Source: Actinomortierella ambigua (Eukaryota; Mortierellomycota; Mortierellomycetes; Mortierellales; Mortierellaceae). From it: 12,810 nucleotides of DNA. Shown piece after piece: positions 1 through 8,800 of this stretch (its first letter is position 1; each line of letters begins with the position of its first letter). The notes under the pieces are model-generated. The model saw only the letters and a list, made by a program, of their open reading frames with translations. It had not been told where the DNA came from and did not search any database. The translations under genes and the position numbers were made by a program. The DNA is taken from assembly GCA_016098155.1 (NCBI GenBank), contig JAAAJB010000789.1, positions 1 through 12,810 on the forward strand, read 5' to 3'.

Positions 1-81
1 CCACACCCACACCCACACCCACACCCACACCCACACCCACACCCACACCCACACCCACACATACACACACACACACACACA

Positions 82-112
<31 letters not shown>

Positions 113-126
113 TCTCTCTCTCTCTA
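1..126. repeat. Compound microsatellite at the left edge
   Basis: About ten copies of the hexamer CCACAC (1-60) run into a CA dinucleotide tract (about 61-80) and then an almost pure CT tract (81-126). The C-rich hexamer resembles yeast-type telomeric C-strand, but it passes straight into ordinary CA and CT microsatellite, so I read it as a simple repeat. No coding sequence is seen in it. Confidence 0.95.
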
Positions 127-309
127 TAGCTCTCTCGGCTCTGGCAACATAGTGGTGGTGCACGGCTTGGTCCGTCCACTAGCTATGGTGGCTCTCCGTC
201 GGATACTGCCCACCCTCCCATATAAACCACCCATTTTTATTTTTTCTCAGAAGCCCACCTTCATAGTCTAGATATCTTTCTAGCGAGATTTTATACAGGG
301 ATATTATAG

Positions 310-866
310 AATAGAAAGCTGAAAAAAAAGAGCTGCTTGGTCGCGTGTTCGATGTGCTCAAATAACTGGTTCGGTCCAAATAGCTGCTCCTGGTTCTCGC
401 ACAGTAGGGCTGAATACAGGCGCTCATATGATGTAATGTGTAGACTTGTCCTTTCGAATTCTCCGCATGTACGCCAAGATCGCTGATTCTAAATGTCTAC
501 TCAACGTTTCATAGGTCCAATCCTTCATCCCTGACAACGGTCCATGTACGCGTGTCATGGCTTATCCTGGTCATCTCGGATGGTTGATGAAGTTTTGCTT
601 GAGAGGTTATCGCAGTAGCTCACAGCAAGTTCCCCAGCCCGGGGAGAGAGACGGTGTCGGGTTGAAGCAGATGGTCCATCTTGTAGACTCGGTCAAGGAT
701 ACCGACAAGTAAGTGACGACGAAAGCGGCCCTGGGTTGCATGGTGATAATTAAAACTATCTTTGATTGCGACATTGAGGTTCAGAGCGAGCACTTACTTT
801 TCCAGAGAGGGAAAGGAAGCGAACGGGACTCGTGGACAGGTTGGGATGGGGCTTTTGCACCCTTAA
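310..866 (+). CDS. Possible 3'-terminal exons of an unrecognised gene (tentative)
   Basis: I do not recognise this gene. Three open blocks can be joined in one frame: 310-432, 515-708 and 806-866, ending in TAA at 864-866 (126 codons in all). The introns implied are 433-514 (GTAATG...ATAG, with a CTGAT branch-like site at 483-487) and 709-805 (perfect GTAAGT donor, acceptor CTTTTCCAG). The joined reading is rich in Cys, Trp, Arg and Gly, with no low-complexity bias and codon use like the neighbouring genes. The first block begins directly after an in-frame stop, so any 5' part would lie further left and is not identified. It would converge with the SDR gene. Against it: short blocks, no known domain, and open readings on the other strand (an 82-codon ATG ORF at 179-427). 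The model could easily be chance. Confidence 0.25.
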
Positions 867-1157
867 AAGTGTGTGTATGTGGTGCGGCAAGGGGGGATGA
901 AAGGGGTATCTTTGTATGAAGTTGCTGTTGGGGGGCATGAGCATACGATATGCCACAAAGATCGTTGCTCTCGGGCATATCCATATTATCTACGAGCATA
1001 TTCATGTCATTATCTACGAGCATATCCATATGCCATTGCCTACGATCATATCCATATACAGATCATTGACTTTGAGCTCAAACACGGCACGAATCAAACG
1101 TGTGAAACCCAGGGCAACTGTATTAGTATTGCGTCCTAATGTTGCTAGAGCGTGCGG
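867..1157. other. Non-coding gap at the 3' end of the SDR gene
   Basis: No convincing coding sequence or RNA gene is seen here on either strand. It would contain the 3' untranslated region of the minus-strand SDR gene. No AATAAA-type signal was found on that strand near the stop. The only structure is the degenerate tandem repeat at 973-1070. Confidence 0.6.
973..1070. repeat. Degenerate tandem repeat, four units of 21-27 bp
   Basis: Four head-to-tail units share the core G(A/G)(G/T)CATAT(C/T)CAT followed by a tail ending in TAC or GAC: 973-993, 994-1017, 1018-1043 and 1044-1070. Unit lengths of 21, 24, 26 and 27 bp are not all multiples of three, so the array does not keep a frame. Two units happen to give a repeated Met-Leu-Val-Asp-Asn on the minus strand, which I take as chance. 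It lies just beyond the 3' end of the SDR gene. Confidence 0.75.
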
Positions 1158-2234
1158 CTACAAGAAACCATACTTCTTTTTAGCAAGGTAGCGAACGAGT
1201 CGTGGACTGAGCAGCTCGAGATATAGACTGACGTTGTAGAACCATGGCAGCAACACCTCTGATTTGCGTTCATCGGAGCAATCAATGATACCCTCTGCAC
1301 AGATACGGGCAGAGATGGCGCCTTTCTTGGTTCCCGCTGCAACAGCCATGTTGACGTCCTGATCCTCCTTGGGTAAGTCCACTGCTGAGAGCCGAAGGTC
1401 TGTGTCCACAGTGCCAGGGGAGACAATACCAACATGAACACCAGCCCGCTCGACTTCGAGGCCGAGAGCCTCAAAGAAACCTTGCGCCGCATGCTTGCTA
1501 CCACAGTAGATCGACCGTGTGGGCGCACCCACCTTGCCAGCCATCGAGGAGACGACAATGATATTGCCGGCACGACTTGATTGCTTCAGAGCGAGCAGGA
1601 AGTGGCTCGCCAAGTTTAGAGGCGCGTGATAGTTGATCTCCATGATGGCGCGGGAGGCGGCCACAGCGGCCATGGCACTCTTGGGCAGCAGTTGGTCGAT
1701 TTGTTCCTGCAGTGTTGTTGTTGTTGATGATGATGATGATGGTGATGTTGTTGTCGTTGTTGCTATTGTTGCTACTGTTGGTGCTATCGTTGATGGTGCT
1801 GCCGCTGGTGCAGTGCTATCGATACCAGCCAGCTGCTCAAAGGGTAAGACAGAAATGACACCGGCGCAGATGATCAAAGTGTCCACACCGCCACGAAGGA
1901 CCGTTAAGGATTCACGTGTCAGGCGCTGAACATCGTCGTGGTTGGTGATGTCGGCCTGAATAGCATGTACGGACCCTGCAGTGGTATGAAGCTCGTCGGA
2001 GATGAGCGTGTCGAGTAGCTGCTTGCGGCGCGCGACCAGGACGAGATGGGCGTGTCTAGAAGCATAGATGCGGGCAATCTCCTTGCCAATCCCTGAGCTG
2101 GCGCCAATGATGACCACGCGCTCCTCATTGACGGGTATAAGGCGCGTGCGAAACGAGGCTGTCTGGCGAGAGACGAGAAAGGTGGCACCAACCGCCAGAG
2201 CAGCAGCAGTCACTGCGATCGAGCCAGCTGACAT
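1158..2234 (-). CDS. Membrane-anchored short-chain dehydrogenase/reductase (DHRS7 / 11beta-HSD-like)
   Basis: A single-exon gene of 358 residues. Residues 5-21 form a hydrophobic N-terminal helix, a likely membrane anchor. The Rossmann cofactor motif is IGASSGIG (43-50), with Ile in place of the usual Thr. Arg68-Arg69 after the second strand suggest NADP(H). ICAG (122-125) stands where NNAG is usual, with Cys for the second Asn. The catalytic tetrad is complete: Asn201, Ser230, Tyr243 and Lys247 (Y-x3-K), followed by the PG motif at 273-274. These features fit the classical SDR family that acts on steroids, retinoids and other lipids; the substrate cannot be told. A Thr/Ser/Ala-rich insert (about 139-176) is coded by a triplet microsatellite. 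Start choice: the frame stays open to an ATG at 2531, but those 99 extra codons are Pro/His/Ser-rich leader-like sequence, and the ATG at 2232-2234 sits directly before the anchor. Its -3 base is C, so the start is likely but not certain. Confidence 0.92.
   Translation of the reverse strand: MSAGSIAVTAAALAVGATFLVSRQTASFRTRLIPVNEERVVIIGASSGIGKEIARIYASRHAHLVLVARRKQLLDTLISDELHTTAGSVHAIQADITNHDDVQRLTRESLTVLRGGVDTLIICAGVISVLPFEQLAGIDSTAPAAAPSTIAPTVATIATTTTTSPSSSSSTTTTLQEQIDQLLPKSAMAAVAASRAIMEINYHAPLNLASHFLLALKQSSRAGNIIVVSSMAGKVGAPTRSIYCGSKHAAQGFFEALGLEVERAGVHVGIVSPGTVDTDLRLSAVDLPKEDQDVNMAVAAGTKKGAISARICAEGIIDCSDERKSEVLLPWFYNVSLYLELLSPRLVRYLAKKKYGFL
1712..1802. repeat. Triplet microsatellite (TGT/TGA) inside the SDR coding region
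   Basis: A run of TGT, TGA and TGC-type triplets. Read on the minus strand it gives ACA, TCA and GCA codons, that is the Thr-, Ser- and Ala-rich insert of the SDR protein. Its unit of three keeps the reading frame whatever the copy number. Confidence 0.9.
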
Positions 2235-2886
2235 GAGAAAGGGGGTGGGGAGGGGGGAGACACAGATGCGATCACGCTTTCGTGGAAGATGGGAGACGCT
2301 TTCTTTCTCCCTCGACGACGAATGGAATGTGGAAGGGGTGTGGGGTGGGGTGGGAGAGTGGAGGAAGAGGGGCGAGGGTCGGTGGATGGGGTGGACAGAG
2401 CGAGAGCGAGTGAGTATGAAAGGGATGGGAGTTTCGATGGCGACTGTTTCTTTTGTGGACAGAGTATCTCCCCCCAAAACTTTTTTTCTTCTTCTTCTTA
2501 CATTTCCCCCCTGTTGCATTGTTACATTCATTCACCCTGCTTGCCTACCTACCTGCTGAGGTGCCATTGAATCCAGCCTCTTGCCCCTGCCTCCTTCCCC
2601 AGTGAATGGCACTCGCCAGTCCTTGGGCATCCTGCTTGCCGTTGCCGCTTCCATTGACCAAGAGGGCGTAGCGACTCCTTCCTTCCCTTCTGTCTGTCTG
2701 TGCCCCCCCCCCCAAGGGACGGGACAGACTGTCGAGCAGCGAGGGGACAGACAACACTCTCCGACGCAGATCCCTTCCTTTTCCCCTTCAACCAACCCCC
2801 TCCCTCCTTTCCCTCCTTCTCTCCCACCCACCACCACCAACAACAACATACGGATATAGATTGACCGATCTACAGTTGCCGTCACC
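2235..2886. promoter_or_regulatory. Divergent promoter and leaders of the SDR and START genes
   Basis: 652 bases separate the start codons of the two divergent genes. Both leaders are pyrimidine-rich in their own sense, as is common in fungi: the SDR side shows G-rich blocks on the + strand, and the START side runs CTTCC...CCACCACCAACAACAACA just before its ATG. A C11 run lies at 2703-2713 and a CTT tract at about 2486-2499. I see no clear TATA or CCAAT box. Open frames here are low-complexity and not credible genes. Confidence 0.6.
2335..2354 (+). promoter_or_regulatory. G-quadruplex-type motif in the SDR leader region
   Basis: Four G runs (4, 4, 4 and 3) are separated by loops of 3, 1 and 1 bases. 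This matches the standard pattern of four runs of at least three G with loops of 1-7. It lies on the strand that is template for the SDR gene, about 100 bp upstream of its start codon. A second G-rich block lies at 2241-2257. Formation and effect are not shown by sequence. Confidence 0.5.
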
Positions 2887-5800
2887 ATGGACCTCAACCA
2901 CGACAGGTAACAGAGCTATTCTGGAGTATACTTTTTTTTTTTTTTTTTTTACACGTCCATTGATGTGTGTGTGTGCGTGTCTCTCTGTGTGCGTGCCAGT
3001 TTGGGTGCTGACCGACTTACTGCCTCGCCGCTTTCCCACCCCTTCTCATCCCCATCCACGCAGCGCGACCGATCGGTACACAGAGACGCTGAGCCAAGCA
3101 CTCACCTACTTTCGTGAGATTGCCCAGTCCAACTCGGGATGGAAGCGCCTCTCCACAAGCTCTGTGCGCACCCCCGGCTTGTCCGCCTCCACGACCCTCA
3201 ATCCCAACCTCAGCCTGGGCTTCAAAGGCTCGTCATCGTCCTCCACGTCTATTTCCAGTCAACAACCAGCATCTCCAACAGTCTCACCCTCCTTGGGATT
3301 CGCTGCCGTGGGTGATCGGCATCGAAAGAGTAACGCTGGGTCATCCGCCGGATCACCGTCCCTTGGACGCCCTTCCTCGACAACTGCTTCTTCTCCCGTC
3401 TCATCCAGACATGATCACGACCCCATCGCGAGCCTACCAGGGGGTGCACCTCCGTCCTCTGCAGCATTGGCCGCCATCGACTCGTTACTGCCGTCCATTT
3501 CTGTCTCGAAAAAGAACGTGCCCGGCAAGTCGGCCGAGATTGTGCGCGCTTCGATTGTCCTCCCCGGAATCGATGCTCTGACCGACCTGGAAGACTGGAA
3601 AGCTGTCCTGGAGTGCACAGGCGCTCGCAGAATTTGTAAGCACTGTATGCTCGTACCCGTCCAGGCTGTGTAAAAGGTGCGCGGTGGGAAAACCAAAACC
3701 CCCCCCCCCCCCCTCTTTACCTTTCCTCGTTTGATCCATTGTCTCTCTCACTTTACACTATCTCACGGCACCAGGGGATCGCATGGTCGAGAGCTCAACA
3801 GTGATGCAAACACTCGATGACAATACATGTATTACCAGGACTATTTTCAAGACGGCGTGGCTAGCGAGGTACGTTATCATTCCGTGCACATCATTCGTCG
3901 GAGGCACTGGAATAGGAAGGGAGGAGTAACGAAAAAAAAAAAGATTCCACCCTTTGCGTTTGCTCATCCTACGGCATTCTATTGTCTATATCATGCGCTA
4001 GCCCTCGTGATGCCCTATTGATCGAAACCACCCTGCTGGACCACAACGCTGTGCTACACATTGCAACCTCCATCAAGCCATCGGATGATGACCCAATCTT
4101 TCTTCGGCCATCACCTCCTCACATTCGTGCTTACCTGCCGCTTGTCGCGTGGCACATCCAGCTCGTGCCAGCAGAGGTAGACGAGAGCCAATCCTTCACA
4201 TCATTCAACTCGCTGACAGCCTCGCAAAATCGCCAAGTCATGCCACGTCATTCGATCCGCGTCAGCTTTTACTATCAGATTGACATGCGGGGATGGGCGG
4301 CCAATTCGGCTGTCTCGATCCAGTCCCATGTTCCTTCTTGTATCACCAACATATACAAGCTTCTGCGGCGCCAAGGCGTTCCACCGCATGTTAGTAGGCA
4401 CTCGCCAACCATCCAGCTGGACTTGAACGAATACGACCCTACGACAGGCGTCTACGAGTTGCGATACGATGTCATTCTCTCCGAAACGGACGATGGAGGT
4501 GTCCTCGGGCGCACTACCATTTCAAGCAAGCTCAAAAATTTTCGGCTTGGCACCGATGGGTTGGAGGAATCGCCAGAGTTTGCATTCGAGAAGGACGAAG
4601 GACCCCTTGAACTTTCCCCACAGGAGATTGTTCTCTCAGACGATGAGGATGACGATAAGGATACCAGCGGCTATGTCGATGTCGAGCTGGACGGCGAGCG
4701 ATGGGGCCTTGGGAGCGATATAGTGGTTCACATTTTTATGAACGACATTGAGGACGAGGAGTTTGTCCAAGAACACGTCGAGTGCCTCAAGTACATGGAG
4801 CGCGACCGCTACATTCTCAGGATGCACCACAACGAATCGGGATCGCAGCATGGTGCCATCAATGTAAAACTTCGCATTGAGAGGATACCCCAACATTCCA
4901 CCGGAGGCGCCAAGCTCATGACACCAGAGCAGCTCAAACGGAGACTTTTACTGCAAGACGACACCAGGTCTGAGGAGCATTCGGAGGTGCTCTCACACGC
5001 CGGTACTGCTGCTCCTACGACGGGGCTCTCCGTTTCCGTGAACGGGCGGGAGAAGGGCATTGTCCAGATGAAGCAAAGGGCATCGTTCCAAAGCCATCGA
5101 AGGCTCAGCATGTCAGCACAGGAGCAGCTGGAGCTCAGCAGGCACATTGTTCAAGAAGTTATCTCTGAGACAGATCAGTGGATTCACTCGTCGGAGGGTG
5201 GTGGGGATGGACCAATTGAGCGAACGACCTCGCCTTCACCACTACTACTCATGTCCACCTCGATGCCGACGACAATGCAATCACTTTCCAAGAGCAACCA
5301 GAGTATTATGAGCAGTGGCACCAACAACATGACACCAGGCAACACTAACCCAGGCAAAGTCAACTCGAGCTTTCTCTATTTTAGCTCGTTGCTACACGAG
5401 CCTGCCACTTCTTGGAAGCAGATCTCGCAACAACGAGGTGTCACCATCTCCAAGCTGGAGGCGCAAGGGCACATCCCTGGCATCGTCAAAGGCGAAGGAG
5501 AGTTTGATCTATACTCTATCTGGGACATCAAGGCTGCCCTTGAGTGCATTTCTGCTCGAAAAGTGTGTAAGTAACTCATTTCCTGGGATTGTGAACTAGG
5601 TCTTTTTTTTTTTTTTTTTTTTTTTGTTTAGAAAAAAAGAAAAAAAAGGCAATGGACAAACAGCAAAAGAAAAAATGAAACAAACATCTCTGACCCGCGA
5701 TAATGCGATCCGTTGTGTTGTCCGATCCGATAGGGGACAAGCTGTTTGATGATGCACAGCTGCTGGCTCAAGTGACCCCAAGTTCAATTTTGAGCTATGT

Positions 5801-8800
5801 GCGCCTCAAAGGATTTTGGCCGACAAGCCCAAAGGACATGGCAGTTCTGAACACAACCTTTATTTCCAAAGACGCTATCCACTACTTTGCAACATCGACG
5901 GATGATATCAACTTGTTTCCAATGATTCCACCGCCCATGTCGCCTTTTGTTCGGTCAGAGATTGCAGTATCAGGTTGGTACATTGAGGCCGTTCCGCCAC
6001 GGGGTGTCAAGATCGTCTTCATTGCTCAAGCAGCGCAGTCGGGCTGGGCTGTACCGGGCACAGCCTTGAGTGCCATGACTACAGAGCTGCCGCTCTGCGT
6101 AGCTGAGATTCTCAAATACCTCGAGAATTACGGTAGTCCACCCACGCTAGTGAGCATCCGTCGAGGCCGTGCTATTGGTATGGACTACGACCATGAAAAA
6201 TGCTCATTCCGCCTTGAGTACGTACAAGACAGCAGCCCAGTGTTTTCAGGACAGCGGCAGGCTCAACAGAAATTCCAATGGACCTCCGCGAGCCATCTCC
6301 TCCGACGTAACACGATCGACTTTTCTTCGGGAGGTGACGCAAACCTCGCAGGTGGCAGCTCTGATGGCGGATCGCAGCCCCTTGAGTCGCCTAAAATGAA
6401 TAACACCACTTTGGAGAAGCTCCTGGCAGAGATTCGACTCGATGGTCGCTATTGGGCTAGAAATGGCGACTGCGATATCACCATCGACCCACCACCATCC
6501 AAGGTCACCTGCTCTTGTGTGGCACACGATGGAACAGGTTACCGGATTCGAGTCGAGCATTCGAGCGGGCGTGCTGTCCCGGCTGGAGGCAAGGTGTTGT
6601 TGATGGCCAAGAAGCCAACAAAGCCAGGGAATGGCGTGGTCGTGAATGGAGTGCCTATCAAGGTGCCAGAGATCAGCCATCTGAATGAGTGGATGCCAAA
6701 GTCAGAAAGCCTCAAAGGGAAAGGCAAAGACCATGCTTTGACGTTTTCGGCAGTTGATGAGGTTTTGTCACAAAAAGGAGACGAGGAGGAGATCGAAGAT
6801 ATAGATGTCGACGAAGAAGAAGAAGACGCCGAAGAGGAGGAGGAAGAGGGGGCGGAGGGTGATGAAGGCGAAGAGGAAGAGCAAGGGGACGACACCGAAG
6901 AGAATGGGGACTCGCAAAAGAACCCTTCCGAGGCAGATGCGACTAAAGTTAACAAGACCACCGCGCAGATCTCTAGAGGCAAGCAGAAGGCGACGCGCAC
7001 ACAGCAGCTGGACCTGGACGGCAACGCAACATTGGGCAAAGATACCACACCATTAGAACACGCCCAGCAGGCGATGGATTTGCTCAAGTCATTACAGTCT
7101 GATCCAGATGATGCTTGGTCGATTGTGTCATACAAGAATGGGTTGACGACAGCCAAACGATTCGTGCCTGACCGAATATCGGAGCAAGTCCCCGTCGTCA
7201 GAGGCGAGAAGATCATTGAAGGATTTTCGCTAGACGAAGTTGCGACCATTATCGAGACGCTCGGGACTCGTGCCAAATGTAAGTTGCAAAATACTCCAGT
7301 TCTTGTATCATTAGCTCCATCGCCTCTCGGACCCACGTGGCTAATGCTCTTGGTATCATGTGTGCTTCCATCCAATGTGCTCATTTAGTGGATGATCTGT
7401 TTGATTCGGGCGAGATGCTTCAGTCGTTCGGCTTGGGTTGTGCTACATTTCACCATGTCCTCAAAAGCTACTTCCCTTTGCCTCTACCGTAAGTCCTGCG
7501 GGTCACCACGTTGTTTGCAGACACCATGGAAAGCCTTTGAAATTTAGTATTCAAACATAGTGTTTTGCGTCTTTTGATCAATAGGGCTCGCGACCTCTAC
7601 TTTGTGACAGCAACTGCCGTTGTGGAAGCAGGCACACGCTCCCCACAAGTCTTGATCGTTTCAACATCCATACCATTTGAGCCAGAGGCAAGCAACAGTA
7701 CTACGGCGACACCGCGACCTCGAGCACATTTACATCTGTCTGCTTGGATTTTGGAAGCAATCGATCCATACAGCTCGAGCCACCCTATACCCTCGACAAA
7801 AGTCGCCTACATGACTGCATTGGATTTAGGCGGAGCAGTGCCTCAACGAATTAGTGGAATGCTCCAAACAGGATTTCCCAAGGCAATTACGCAGGTCGAA
7901 TCCTACCTCCAACTTCATGCAGCACCGCCGGTCGTCCGTATTCCGACACAAATGGTCATCCAGCCAAGTGGATTACGCACTGGTGCATCTATGCTACCAC
8001 TTCAGGATATTGTGCGTCTTCACCAAAAGCGACAGCAGCAGCATCTTTCCAAGGACTCGGGTGTGGAAGGATCGCGCGATGCGAGCAACAATTCTAAAGC
8101 TGGTGGATGGGACATCCCTGCGCTGATACCTTGGACGGCGCCTTCGAGCCACATCTCAACACGAGAGTTCAAGATGGACAAGGCATTCTTCCATCTTGTA
8201 ATGTTGTTTGATCATTTCGACTTACTCCCGTCAAGACTAGACCTGGCACTGGAGAAGCGAGCCAAGTTGGCCAAGCAAAAGGACGGAAAATCTAGAGGGG
8301 TCGGTGGGTTGACAGCATCACCTTCCTCGACTTCGTCTACAGTTTCTGGCTCTAGAACAGGCACATCCACCTCAGCTGTATCGCCCATGAAAAATAAGAC
8401 AGTGCTTGAACTTGTCGTGGATCTCAAACAGTATCCTGAAGGATACGACATTCAGACGGAGATTAAAGTGGACCCCGAGTTCTTACTTCAACATAAGCAG
8501 CAGCGCGAGGCGGAGATGACACAGCAACAGCACATCAATAGCAGCACTGGCACAACATCGGCGCTTCTACCCCTATCTGGCGACGATGCACCAGCAACAA
8601 ACTCCAATGGCGGTGGCAGTACGGTTCGAAGGAGCTTAGACTTGGAAAAGTCCTCGAGCCGAGCAGGCATTGCAACGCTGCTGAGCAGCACTGAAGTGCC
8701 TCGTGGTCTCTCCTCATCGGCGCCCTTGCTAAAGATTTTACCTCCTCCACTGACGGTTCAAGTGCTGGAAGTACCCCCAGCACCGTCGCACTCCTCTTCC

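Larger units (their letters stand above)
3083..4392 (+). other. START domain 1, split by a serine-rich insert
   Basis: Coding for residues 14-360, introns included. The first helix (14-33, with Trp33) is followed by about 115 residues of Ser/Pro/Thr-rich linker before the first strand resumes near 152. Diagnostic features: Trp198-Asp199 (restored across intron 2), TCIT-type strand, Arg231-Asp232 (the RDF-like motif, just after intron 3), an IRAY...WHIQLVP strand pair, DMRGW turn, and the final helix ending GVPPHV (354-359). These match the START fold order. Confidence 0.85.
7059..7933 (+). other. START domain 3, divergent
   Basis: Residues about 1193-1415, with introns 5 and 6 inside. The first helix ends at Trp1212. 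The Trp-Asp motif is Leu1266-Asp1267, because the codon split by intron 5 is T|TG. Ala1300-Arg-Asp keeps the RDF-like motif. The strand before the last helix reads HLSAWILEAIDP and the final helix ends near Ala-Pro-Pro-Val. All elements are in the START order but with longer loops. Confidence 0.8.

Noticed and set aside
1..60. Telomere-like CCACAC array
   Set aside because: It merges into CA and CT dinucleotide tracts and has no TTAGGG-type unit. A simple repeat explains it.
179..427. 82-codon minus-strand ORF with ATG
   Set aside because: No recognisable motif, Ser/Tyr-rich composition, and overlap with an equally plausible plus-strand reading; I could not choose it with any confidence.
1700..1830. 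SDR insert as an intron (GTATCG...CTGCAG)
   Set aside because: Removing it breaks the reading frame and there is no pyrimidine tract before the acceptor, so it is taken as coding.
1633..1929. Plus-strand ORF with Val/Asp repeats
   Set aside because: Antisense shadow of the SDR gene over its triplet microsatellite.
2068..2559. 163-codon plus-strand ORF
   Set aside because: Antisense to the SDR N-terminus and its leader; Arg/Glu/Gly-rich reading caused by purine-rich repeats.
2532..2897. 121-codon minus-strand ORF upstream of the SDR
   Set aside because: Gly/Glu-rich low complexity, the reverse of a CT-rich leader. No motif, and it overlaps the START start codon.
6539..7384. 281-codon minus-strand ORF, Ser-rich
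   Set aside because: Antisense of exon 5; its serine runs are the complement of the acidic tract codons, and it crosses a well-supported intron boundary.
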